Part shown: positions 57,769-64,000 of the stretch, one piece after another | How positions within the stretch are numbered: the stretch's first letter is position 1 | How the letters are laid out: each line of letters begins with the position of its first letter | From: Comamonadaceae bacterium 2FH | GTDB lineage: Bacteria; Pseudomonadota; Gammaproteobacteria; Burkholderiales; Burkholderiaceae_C | Direction: 5' to 3' | Assembly (NCBI GenBank): GCA_005503335.1 | Contig: SCMQ01000004.1 | Coordinates: 131,501 to 195,500 of the forward strand | Length of the DNA stretch: 64,000 nucleotides | Notes under the pieces: model-generated | Database searches by the model: none | What the model saw: the letters and a program-made list of their open reading frames with translations, nothing else | Told to the model about the DNA's origin: nothing | Position numbers and translations under genes: made by a program

Positions 57769-59718
57769 TCAGGCCGCGAGCAGCGCGCCCACCCGCTCGC
57801 GCAGCCCTTGCGGCGTCACCGTCGCGGGAACCAGGGCGGGGCCCACGTTCAGGCCCACGCGGTTGTACAGGCCGCGCCGGAACGGCCGCACCATGGCCAC
57901 GTTCTCGCCGTCGCGCACTTCCACGCGGCTGAAGAAGGAGCCCCAGAGGTTGGTCAGGGCCATGGGGATCACAGGCGGGTGCAGGCCTTGTTGCGCGGCA
58001 TGCTCCAGGATCTTCATGACGCCGCCCTTGAATTCCTGCAGCGCCCCGTCGCGCGTGATGCCGCCCTCGGGGAAGATGGCCAGCAGATCGCCCTCGCGCA
58101 GCACCCGGGCGGCGGTTTCGAAGGCGGCCTCGTAGGCGATCGGGTCTTCGCTGCGCGGCGCCACGGGAATCGCCTTGGCGAGCCGGAACAGCCAGCCCAG
58201 CAGCGGCACGCGGAAGATGCGGTGGTCCATCACGAAGCGGATCGGGCGCGGGCTGGCGGCCATCAGCAGCACGGCGTCGACGAAGCTCACGTGGTTGCAG
58301 ACCAGCACGGCCGCACCCTGCACCGGGATGTGCTCGTCGCCGCGGATGCGGAAGCGGTAGGCCAGGTGCGAGGCCACCCAGGCGACGAAGCGCAGCAGGT
58401 ACTCGGGCACCAGCAGGAAGATGTAGCCCGCCACCAGCGCGTTGGCCAGGCCGGTGAACAGGAAGATCTGCGGGATGCTGAAGCCGGCCTCGAGCAGCCC
58501 GCCCGCGATGAGGGCGCTGGCGATCATGAACAGCGCGTTGAGGATGTTGTTGGCCGCGATGATGCGCGCGCGGTGCGTAGGCTGGGCGCGCAGCTGGATC
58601 AGCGCGTACATGGGCACGCTGTACAGGCCCACGCTGAGGCTCAGCAGGGCCAGGTCGGCCATCACGCGCCAGTGTGCGGGCCGGGCGAGGAACTCGGCGA
58701 GCGTCAGCGCCTCGGCCGGCGGCAGCGCGTGCGAGGCAAGGTACAGGTCGACCGCGAACAGGCTCATGCCGATCGCGCCCAGCGGCACCAGGCCGATCTC
58801 GACATGGCGGCGCGAGAGCTGCTCGCACAGCAGCGCGCCCGTGCCTATGCCGACCGAGAACACCACCAGCAGCAGCGAGGCCACCTGCTCGTTGCCGTGC
58901 AGCACCTGCTTGGCGAAGCTGGGGAACTGGCTCAGGAACACGGCGCCGAAGAACCACATCCAGCTGATGCCCAGCAGCGAGCGGAACACGACCAGGTTGC
59001 CGTGCGCGAGGCGCAGGTTGCGCCAGGTCTCGCTGACCGGGTTCCAGTTGACCTTGAGGCCCGGGTCGGTGGCCGGCGCGCCGGGAACGAACTGCGCCAC
59101 CAGCCGCCCCGCCAGCGCCAGCCCCAGGCAGGCGATGGCCACGTCGCGCGGGCCGACCACGGGTATCGCCACGAGCAGTCCGCCCGCGACATTGCCCAGC
59201 AGGATGGCGACGAAGGTGCCCATCTCCACCATGCCGTTGCCGCCGGTGAGCTCGCGCTCGTTCAGCACCTGCGGCAGGTAGGCGAACTTGACCGGCCCGA
59301 ACAGCGTGGAGTGCAGGCCCATCAGAAAGGTGCAGGCCAGCAGCAGCGCGACGTTGGCCGAGACGAAGCCCCAGGCGGCCAGGGCCATGATGGCGATCTC
59401 CAGGTTCTTGACGAGGCGGATCATGCGGGTCTTGTCCCATTTGTCGGCCAGCTGGCCCGAGGTGGCCGAGAACAGCAGGAAGGGCAGGATGAACAGCGCG
59501 CCGATGGCCAGGCCCGCCATGGCCGGCGGCAGCCAGGCCAGCTGCAGCTGGTAGGTCACCATCACGGTGAAGGCGAACTTGAACAGGTTGTCGTTGGCCG
59601 CGCCCGCGAACTGCGTCCAGAAGAAGGGGGCGAAGCGGCGCTGGCGCAGCAGCGCGAACTGGCTGGGGTGAGCCGCCGCGCCCGAGGGCGCCTCAGGGGG
59701 CTGGTGCTGCGTGGACAT
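57769..59718 (-). CDS. Fusion of LplT-like MFS transporter and PlsC-type acyltransferase
   Basis: The product has 649 residues. Residues about 20-425 form a twelve-segment MFS transporter of the lysophospholipid (LplT) type, with FFWTQFAGAANDNLFKFA and KWDKTRMIRLVKNLEIAIM. Residues about 445-640 are a glycerophospholipid acyltransferase with catalytic NHVSFVD and substrate motif IFPEGGITRDG. The order transporter then acyltransferase is like LplT-Aas of E. coli but without the acyl-ACP synthetase part. It probably flips and reacylates lysophospholipids, a membrane repair role (inference). ATG 59718 follows AGGAGGAGAAAA. Confidence 0.88.
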   Translation of the reverse strand: MSTQHQPPEAPSGAAAHPSQFALLRQRRFAPFFWTQFAGAANDNLFKFAFTVMVTYQLQLAWLPPAMAGLAIGALFILPFLLFSATSGQLADKWDKTRMIRLVKNLEIAIMALAAWGFVSANVALLLACTFLMGLHSTLFGPVKFAYLPQVLNERELTGGNGMVEMGTFVAILLGNVAGGLLVAIPVVGPRDVAIACLGLALAGRLVAQFVPGAPATDPGLKVNWNPVSETWRNLRLAHGNLVVFRSLLGISWMWFFGAVFLSQFPSFAKQVLHGNEQVASLLLVVFSVGIGTGALLCEQLSRRHVEIGLVPLGAIGMSLFAVDLYLASHALPPAEALTLAEFLARPAHWRVMADLALLSLSVGLYSVPMYALIQLRAQPTHRARIIAANNILNALFMIASALIAGGLLEAGFSIPQIFLFTGLANALVAGYIFLLVPEYLLRFVAWVASHLAYRFRIRGDEHIPVQGAAVLVCNHVSFVDAVLLMAASPRPIRFVMDHRIFRVPLLGWLFRLAKAIPVAPRSEDPIAYEAAFETAARVLREGDLLAIFPEGGITRDGALQEFKGGVMKILEHAAQQGLHPPVIPMALTNLWGSFFSRVEVRDGENVAMVRPFRRGLYNRVGLNVGPALVPATVTPQGLRERVGALLAA

Positions 59719-59733
59719 GGCTTTTCTCCTCCT

Positions 59734-59850
59734 TCAGGCTTTCGTGGGTTTGCGAGGGCTCCTGCTGCCGCGATCGTAGCCAAGGGCCGGTGGCGCCAGC
59801 GCAGCCAGGCCTCGGGCGAGTTTGCGCGCGCTGTCGTCGAAGGTCTTCAT
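59734..59850 (-). CDS. Possible 38-residue leader ORF before the transporter-acyltransferase gene
   Basis: ATG at 59850 with GGAG 5 bases upstream opens a 38-codon frame MKTFDDSARKLARGLAALAP that ends at 59734, 16 bases before the fusion gene. It is Ala/Arg-rich with no recognised domain. It may be a regulatory leader or a chance ORF. Confidence 0.3.
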   Translation of the reverse strand: MKTFDDSARKLARGLAALAPPALGYDRGSRSPRKPTKA

Positions 59851-59962
59851 GCCGGCTCCGGTGGGTTCAACGGTGCGAAGTCTGCTTGCTAAGCCTGGGC
59901 CAGGAATCGAAAATCGATACGGAAGAAAAAATCAAATCCCTCGGCATCAGAATTCAATACCC

Positions 59963-60694
59963 ATGAGCACCACCGCCGACCTGGTCACCCTGCTGAAGAA
60001 AGAGCTCAAGGCGGCTCAGATGACCTATGCCGACTTGGCCCGGGCGCTGGGCCTGGCCGAGTCCAGCGTCAAGCGCATGCTGGCGCGCGGCGACATGCCG
60101 CTGTCGCGCATCGACGCGATCTGCCGCGCGCTCAAGCTCGATTTCGCCGAACTCGCACGCCGCCTGGCCGACGCGCAGCCGCTGCTCAAGGAGCTCACGC
60201 AGGAGCAGGAAAAGGCGGTGGTAGCCGACAAGAAGCTGCTGCTGGTGGCGATCTGCGTGCTGAGCCAATGGACGCTGGAGCAGATCACCAGCGACTACCG
60301 GCTCAGCGAGGCCGAGGCCATCAAGTACCTGGCCCAGCTCGACCGCATCGGCATCATCGAGCTGCGGCCGCTGAACCGCTACCGGCTCAAGCTGGCCAAG
60401 GCCTTCCGCTGGCGGCCGCACGGGCCGGTGATGGACTACTTCCGCGAGCACGCGGTGCTCGACTATTTCTCGGGCGGCTTCGACGGTGCGGGCGAAGGCC
60501 TGCTGCTGGTGCACGGTTCGGTCGCCCGCGCTCTCGCGCCCGCCTTCCTGGAGCGCATGCAGCGCGTGGCGCAGGATTTCGCGCAGCAGCACCTGGCCGA
60601 CCAGAAGCTCGCCCCCGCCGACCGCGAGGGCTACACGCTGCTGCTGGCCATGCGCAGCTGGGAGTTCGCAGCCTTCGCGGCCCTGCGGCGCTGA
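59963..60694 (+). CDS. HTH-type regulator with C-terminal ligand-like domain
   Basis: The product has 243 residues. The XRE-type HTH is at about residues 15-62 (QMTYADLARALGLAESSVKRML, here quoted in parts: TYADLARALGLAESSV and RMLARGDMPLSRI). The rest includes a winged-helix-like stretch (CVLSQWTLEQITSDYRLSEA) and an alpha+beta end with LLLVHGSVARAL. It is divergent from the LplT-PlsC fusion, 244 bases away, and may control it. Confidence 0.78.
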   Translation: MSTTADLVTLLKKELKAAQMTYADLARALGLAESSVKRMLARGDMPLSRIDAICRALKLDFAELARRLADAQPLLKELTQEQEKAVVADKKLLLVAICVLSQWTLEQITSDYRLSEAEAIKYLAQLDRIGIIELRPLNRYRLKLAKAFRWRPHGPVMDYFREHAVLDYFSGGFDGAGEGLLLVHGSVARALAPAFLERMQRVAQDFAQQHLADQKLAPADREGYTLLLAMRSWEFAAFAALRR

Positions 60695-60713
60695 AGCCGG
60701 CACGGGGCCTCGT

Positions 60714-61973
60714 CTATGGCGCCTCGTCGGTGAACACCGTCAGCACGCCGGTATAGCCGTAGAGGTGGTCGCGCGCGATCTCGCCGCCCGCGAAAAAACC
60801 CACCAGCGGCACGTCGCCGAGGGCGCGGCGCACGATTTGCAGCTCGGCGCTGGGCCCGCCGAAATGCGGGCCGCCGCGGCCCGCGCAGCTGACGTAGAGC
60901 GCGCCGGCGATGCGCCGCGCGGGGTGCGGCGCCGACTCGGCCTCGGACGCGGCCAGGGCGCTGGCCGCCTCCACGCTCATGGCCTCTGGCTCGAGCTCCT
61001 CGCGGATTTCGGCGCAGATGCGCACCAGGTCGGCCCGCGCCGCCTGGGCATGGCGCTGGCAGAAGGCCAGGCGCGTGCCGACGTCGGGCTGGTCCGCGAT
61101 CGCCACGCCCTTGCGCGCGGGATCCAGGCCAATGATGTGGCGCACCACCACGTCGCTGCCGAAATGGCCGGTGCGGCCCACGGCCTCATGGCCCGGCTCG
61201 CTGAGCCCGACCAGGGTGGCGCGCACCGCGGCCAGGGCCTCGCGCGGCAGCCCGGGCGAGACGCCGAGGTCGCGCAGCAGCACGTCGAGCGCCGGCTCGT
61301 CGCCCAGCGTCAGCAGCACATGGCCGTCCACCGCCGTGAGCACGCGCTGCGGCGCCACCGGCTGGCAACCCTGGGTGACACGCGAGACCAGGTGCACGCC
61401 GGGCCCGAAAGCCACGCCGGACAGGCCGCCGCTGAACACACCGCTGGCCGCGCCCTGCCCGCGCATGTTGCCGTTGCCGCCCACGGCGAACTGGACCACG
61501 GCGGAGCGGCTGGAGGCCAGGCCGCCGAACAGGTAGCCGGTCTCGGTGCGCGCCGCCATCTCGGCGATCAGCTCGGCCAAGTCGGGCGTGCCGGCGTCGG
61601 CATGGACCAGGGCCGTGTGCGCGGCAAAGCCCGGTCCCAGCGGGGCCACGCCGGAGAACACGCGGTACTGGTCGTGCGGCAGCTCGCAGAGCATGACGGC
61701 CAGCGCCGGCTCGTCGAAATACTCGACGTTGTTGGACGCGATGCCCACCCCGACGGTGCCGGACCAGTCGGTCACCTCGGGCAGCTCCGCGCTCAGGAAG
61801 TCCAGGATGTCCGGCGCCTGGCCGGCATAGTGGTCCGTGATGTAGAGCAGGCCCAGCGTGGGCGCACTGGCATGGTCGGGCAGCGCCATGCGCGCGCGCA
61901 GCTGGGCCAGCACCAGGGCGGCCGCCATGCGCCACTGCGGATGGGTGGCATGGGCGTAGGGGAACAGCTTCAT
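60714..61973 (-). CDS. FIST-domain protein
   Basis: The product has 419 residues. GVGIASNNVEYF and YLFGGLASSRSAVVQF belong to the N-terminal FIST domain. The C-terminal FIST_C domain includes ALYVSCAGRGGPHFG and VPLVGFFAGGEIARDHLYGY. FIST domains are thought to bind small ligands such as amino acids and often accompany signalling proteins. Here it stands alone between the HTH regulator (convergent) and phaM, which is on the same strand and upstream by 31 bases. Confidence 0.87.
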   Translation of the reverse strand: MKLFPYAHATHPQWRMAAALVLAQLRARMALPDHASAPTLGLLYITDHYAGQAPDILDFLSAELPEVTDWSGTVGVGIASNNVEYFDEPALAVMLCELPHDQYRVFSGVAPLGPGFAAHTALVHADAGTPDLAELIAEMAARTETGYLFGGLASSRSAVVQFAVGGNGNMRGQGAASGVFSGGLSGVAFGPGVHLVSRVTQGCQPVAPQRVLTAVDGHVLLTLGDEPALDVLLRDLGVSPGLPREALAAVRATLVGLSEPGHEAVGRTGHFGSDVVVRHIIGLDPARKGVAIADQPDVGTRLAFCQRHAQAARADLVRICAEIREELEPEAMSVEAASALAASEAESAPHPARRIAGALYVSCAGRGGPHFGGPSAELQIVRRALGDVPLVGFFAGGEIARDHLYGYTGVLTVFTDEAP

Positions 61974-62004
61974 GGCAGACCCTGGCGCGGCGCGGGCGGC
62001 CGTC

Positions 62005-62745
62005 TCAGGCGCGGCGCGGCGCGCGCTTGCGCGCCGGCCGGGCCGCCGGCTCGGCCGCGCCGGGGTCGGCCTGGGGCGCGGCAGTGCCCGCCTTGGGCGT
62101 CGCGGCGGCCTGGGCCACCGAGCTGGCCATGTCGCTGGCCGTCTTGAAGGCGTCCTGAGCCAGGCCGCTGGCCATCTGGCGCGTGGTGTCGAAAGCTTTC
62201 TGCGTGGCCGCGTCCTGCATGGCGCTGGCGGCAATCTGCTGGAACTGCTGGGTCAGCGCGCCCCACCACTGCAGCGGATCGACCACGCCCTCGCCGGCCG
62301 GCCCGTCGGTCGGCTCGGCCGCCTTGGCCTTGGGGCGTTTTTTCGGGGCCGGCTTGGCCGCCGCCTCGGCGGGCGCGGGCGCCGCTGCCTCGGCCTGGCG
62401 CTCGGGCGCACTTTCGGCAGCAGGCTTGATCTTGAAGGCCTCGGCCACTTCGCCGAGCTGGAAGTTCATGCCCTTGAGCGCGGCCAGGGTCATCTTCTGC
62501 ACCTCCAGCGCCTGGATGGTGGCCTTGAGCCCGGTCGCGTTCTGGTCCAGCCAGAACTGCACGGCCTTGAGCTCCTGGATGCGCTTGTCGAGCTCCTCGA
62601 CGCTGAGCGTGGGCGCGACCCAGTTGGCCAGGTTCGGCAAGGGACTGGTGCCGGCCGCGCCCTTGACCGCGGAGCCGGCCAGGCCCTGCAGGAAGTCGAA
62701 GCCGGGAATGAACTTGCCGAAGCCAAAGGGGGTGGTGTCGCTCAT
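62005..62745 (-). CDS. phaM: PhaM-like polyhydroxyalkanoate granule-associated protein
   Basis: The product has 246 residues. The N-terminus FGFGKFIPGFDFLQGLAG, the middle LSVEELDKRIQELKAVQFWL and the basic Lys/Ala/Pro tail (PAPKKRPKAKAAEPT, ending ARPARKRAPRRA) match PhaM of Burkholderiales. PhaM activates PHA synthase and anchors granules to the nucleoid through the basic tail. The middle is coiled-coil-like. No other pha gene is in the window. Confidence 0.85.
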   Translation of the reverse strand: MSDTTPFGFGKFIPGFDFLQGLAGSAVKGAAGTSPLPNLANWVAPTLSVEELDKRIQELKAVQFWLDQNATGLKATIQALEVQKMTLAALKGMNFQLGEVAEAFKIKPAAESAPERQAEAAAPAPAEAAAKPAPKKRPKAKAAEPTDGPAGEGVVDPLQWWGALTQQFQQIAASAMQDAATQKAFDTTRQMASGLAQDAFKTASDMASSVAQAAATPKAGTAAPQADPGAAEPAARPARKRAPRRA

Positions 62746-62842
62746 GGTCGCTCCAAATCGACGGGGGTCATCACAAGCGCAGCTTACTCCAAGGCAAGCC
62801 GGCCGGCGACGGCCTTTGGGGCAGCGCGCCCTGCGCGCCCCG

Positions 62843-63256
62843 CTACGCCGACGCGAGCAGGGCGCGCAGGGCCGGCACCACCAGGCCCGTGCTGACCAGC
62901 AGCAGCAGCACGCACACCACGCGGCGCACCGTAGGCGGCTCGAACGGCGGCGGCCGGCGCGCCATCCAGCGGGTCTGCAGCAGCACCAGCGGCGCCGCCT
63001 CGACGCAAAGCCAGACGGCCGAGACGCTGAAGCGCTCGCCGGCCACCATCATGGCCAGGCGCAGCACGCCGTTGGCGGCGAACACGCCGACCAGGGCGTC
63101 GCGGATGGCGGGCAGGCTGGAGCTCTGGGTCGGTGGCATGACGCGCCGTTCGAACACCGGGCGGCTGGTGCGAAACAGCATCAGTGCGTTGACCAGGGCC
63201 GGCACGCTGGCCACGTTGACCACGTCGGTCGTGGACGCAAACCGCTCTCGCAGCAC
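62843..63256 (-). CDS. Short membrane protein, possibly truncated at its N-terminus
   Basis: From a GTG at 63256 to the stop at 62843 this is 137 residues with about four hydrophobic segments (VVNVASVPALVNALMLF, ALVGVFAANGVLRLAMM, AVWLCVEAAPLVLLQT, VVCVLLLLVSTGLVVP). The upstream frame continues but loses membrane character beyond 63256, where a recombinase relic begins on the other strand. No ribosome binding site precedes the GTG. Either a small intact protein or a gene cut by an insertion. Confidence 0.5.
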   Translation of the reverse strand: MLRERFASTTDVVNVASVPALVNALMLFRTSRPVFERRVMPPTQSSSLPAIRDALVGVFAANGVLRLAMMVAGERFSVSAVWLCVEAAPLVLLQTRWMARRPPPFEPPTVRRVVCVLLLLVSTGLVVPALRALLASA

Positions 63257-63270
63257 GAGGCCTGTAAGAC

Positions 63271-63473
63271 CAAGCCACGGCGGTGCTGCTCGCAGCGGCA
63301 GACGAACTCGAGCTGACGGACGCGGCCAGTGCGGCGCTGCTGCGCCACACCTACGCGCGTACCTTGTGCTCGATAAGCGCGTGCCGCTGCCCAAGGCGCA
63401 GGCGCTGCTCGGCCACGCGTCGGTGCAAACGACGGGAGCTCGCGGAAATGAGCTTCGGCTCGACAGGGGGTGA
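63271..63473 (+). pseudogene. Relic of a tyrosine recombinase/integrase C-terminus
   Basis: One frame reads DELELTDAASAALLRHTYAR, then a one-base shift gives LVLDKRVPLPKAQALLGHAS followed by VQTT. These are box II segments of tyrosine recombinases (LRHTxAR and LLGHxSxxTT). The expected catalytic tyrosine after TT is missing, and the reading frame is broken near 63360. Probably the remains of an integrated element. Confidence 0.65.
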
Positions 63474-63641
63474 CCGAACGAATAACTCGGAGCCGCCCTT
63501 CGATCGCCTCGGGCAGGCCGCCGGAAGCAGTCCCGTGGGCTACCCACCCCTTCACCAGCCGTCCAGACACCGCATTCGGGTTTGTCCCATGGATCGCTCG
63601 GCGCCTGCACGGCACAATTATTTTCTACTAGGTAGTAATTA
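63474..63641. promoter_or_regulatory. Intergenic region with TACTAGGTAGTA palindrome before the ROK gene
   Basis: The interval is mostly featureless but ends with an AT-rich stretch holding TACTA-GG-TAGTA at 63626-63637 and TAATTAATG at the start codon. Such a symmetrical site just before a regulator gene is a likely operator for autoregulation. The rest of the interval shows nothing I recognise. Confidence 0.4.
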
Positions 63642-64000
63642 ATGAATCCACCCAAGCGCACCCCTGTCGAGCAGATCCGCGTCGAGCACCGGCTCAAGGT
63701 GATCCGCGCCCTGCGTGACCATGGCCCTCAATCGCGGGTGGAGTTGTGCGAATCGCTCAGCCTGGCGCCGACGACCATGACCAAGCTGGTCGCCGACCTG
63801 CTCCAAGAAGGGTTGATTGACGAGTCCGGCGTGCAGACTCAGAGCGGCGGCGTGGGGCGGCCGCGGCTCGAGTTGCGACTCGTGCCCGAATCTCGCCACA
63901 TCGTCAGCGTCGCCATTGCGCCCGAGGGGCTCGACTGGGCGATGGTGAAGCTGGATCTCAGCGTGGCGAGACAGGGCCGAGTTGCGTTCCCTGTCGCGAG
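63642..64000 (+). CDS. ROK/NagC-family transcriptional regulator, N-terminal part (runs off window)
   Basis: ATG at 63642 opens a frame that stays open to the right edge (119 codons). The first about 80 residues form a winged HTH (HRLKVIRALRDHGPQSRVEL, LSLAPTTMTKLVADLLQEG), followed by GGVGRPRLELRLVPES and IVSVAIAPEGL, the usual junction to the ROK ATPase/sugar kinase-like domain. It probably regulates sugar uptake or catabolism genes further right. Confidence 0.85.
   Translation, partial: MNPPKRTPVEQIRVEHRLKVIRALRDHGPQSRVELCESLSLAPTTMTKLVADLLQEGLIDESGVQTQSGGVGRPRLELRLVPESRHIVSVAIAPEGLDWAMVKLDLSVARQGRVAFPVA

Overview
The window is GC-rich DNA from a betaproteobacterium, most likely a comamonad (Burkholderiales, Comamonadaceae). 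The inference rests on codon use and GC content, a tripartite-tricarboxylate (Bug/TctC) binding protein, a taurine dehydrogenase/sulfite dehydrogenase cluster, a PhaM-type polyhydroxyalkanoate granule protein, a recG-oxyR-ubiA gene group, and an spc/alpha ribosomal operon that begins at rplN beside glpD. No 16S rRNA is present, so the genus cannot be fixed.

Layout. 1-3.8 kb: the C-terminal part of cobT, then a binding protein, an adenosine-deaminase-family enzyme and a LysR regulator. 3.8-13.3 kb: one long minus-strand operon encoding an oligopeptide-type ABC transporter (binding protein, two permeases, two ATPases), two amidohydrolases, a CobW-type metal GTPase and a collapsed relic of a GMC oxidoreductase. 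13.4-21.7 kb: a divergent taurine/sulfite module, with tauR-tauXY-sorAB to the left and tauABC to the right. 21.8-24.3 kb: a cupredoxin, a LolA-like protein, a SRPBCC protein and a ketopantoate-reductase-type gene. 24.3-24.6 kb: a noncoding inverted-repeat element. 24.6-29.4 kb: an Lrp regulator divergent from a TrpXYZ-like ABC transporter and a Glu/Leu/Phe/Val-type dehydrogenase. 29.4-31.5 kb: a coiled-coil/HTH protein, a small secreted repeat protein, a ParB-like protein and the terminators between them.

31.5-40.7 kb is the spc plus alpha ribosomal operon on the minus strand. It runs rplN-rplX-rplE-rpsN-rpsH-rplF-rplR-rpsE-rpmD-rplO-secY-infA-rpmJ-rpsM-rpsK-rpsD-rpoA-rplQ and is followed within 20 bp by an initiator tRNA(fMet) and a strong terminator. 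A good sigma-70 promoter lies just upstream of rplN. 40.7-44.8 kb is the glycerol module glpD / glpR-glpK, divergent around an AT-rich operator island. 44.8-54.7 kb holds proC, then the minus-strand group recG-oxyR-dyp-ubiA, then a diguanylate cyclase and queA-tgt. 54.7-62.8 kb holds a membrane zinc-ribbon protein, a periplasmic amidohydrolase, an LplT-like/PlsC fusion with an HTH regulator beside it, a FIST-domain protein and PhaM. The right end has a short membrane ORF, a broken tyrosine-recombinase relic and the start of a ROK-family regulator.

The most unusual signals are short GC-rich palindromic repeats that sit in frame inside the conserved genes recG (two places) and queA. One repeat family occurs in both genes in opposite orientation relative to the gene, so it is open in both directions. 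Other points worth following are the initiator tRNA attached to the ribosomal operon, the compact GMC oxidoreductase relic, the covarying hairpins at 24.3-24.6 kb, and the amidohydrolase/CobW/ABC operon, whose substrate is unknown.
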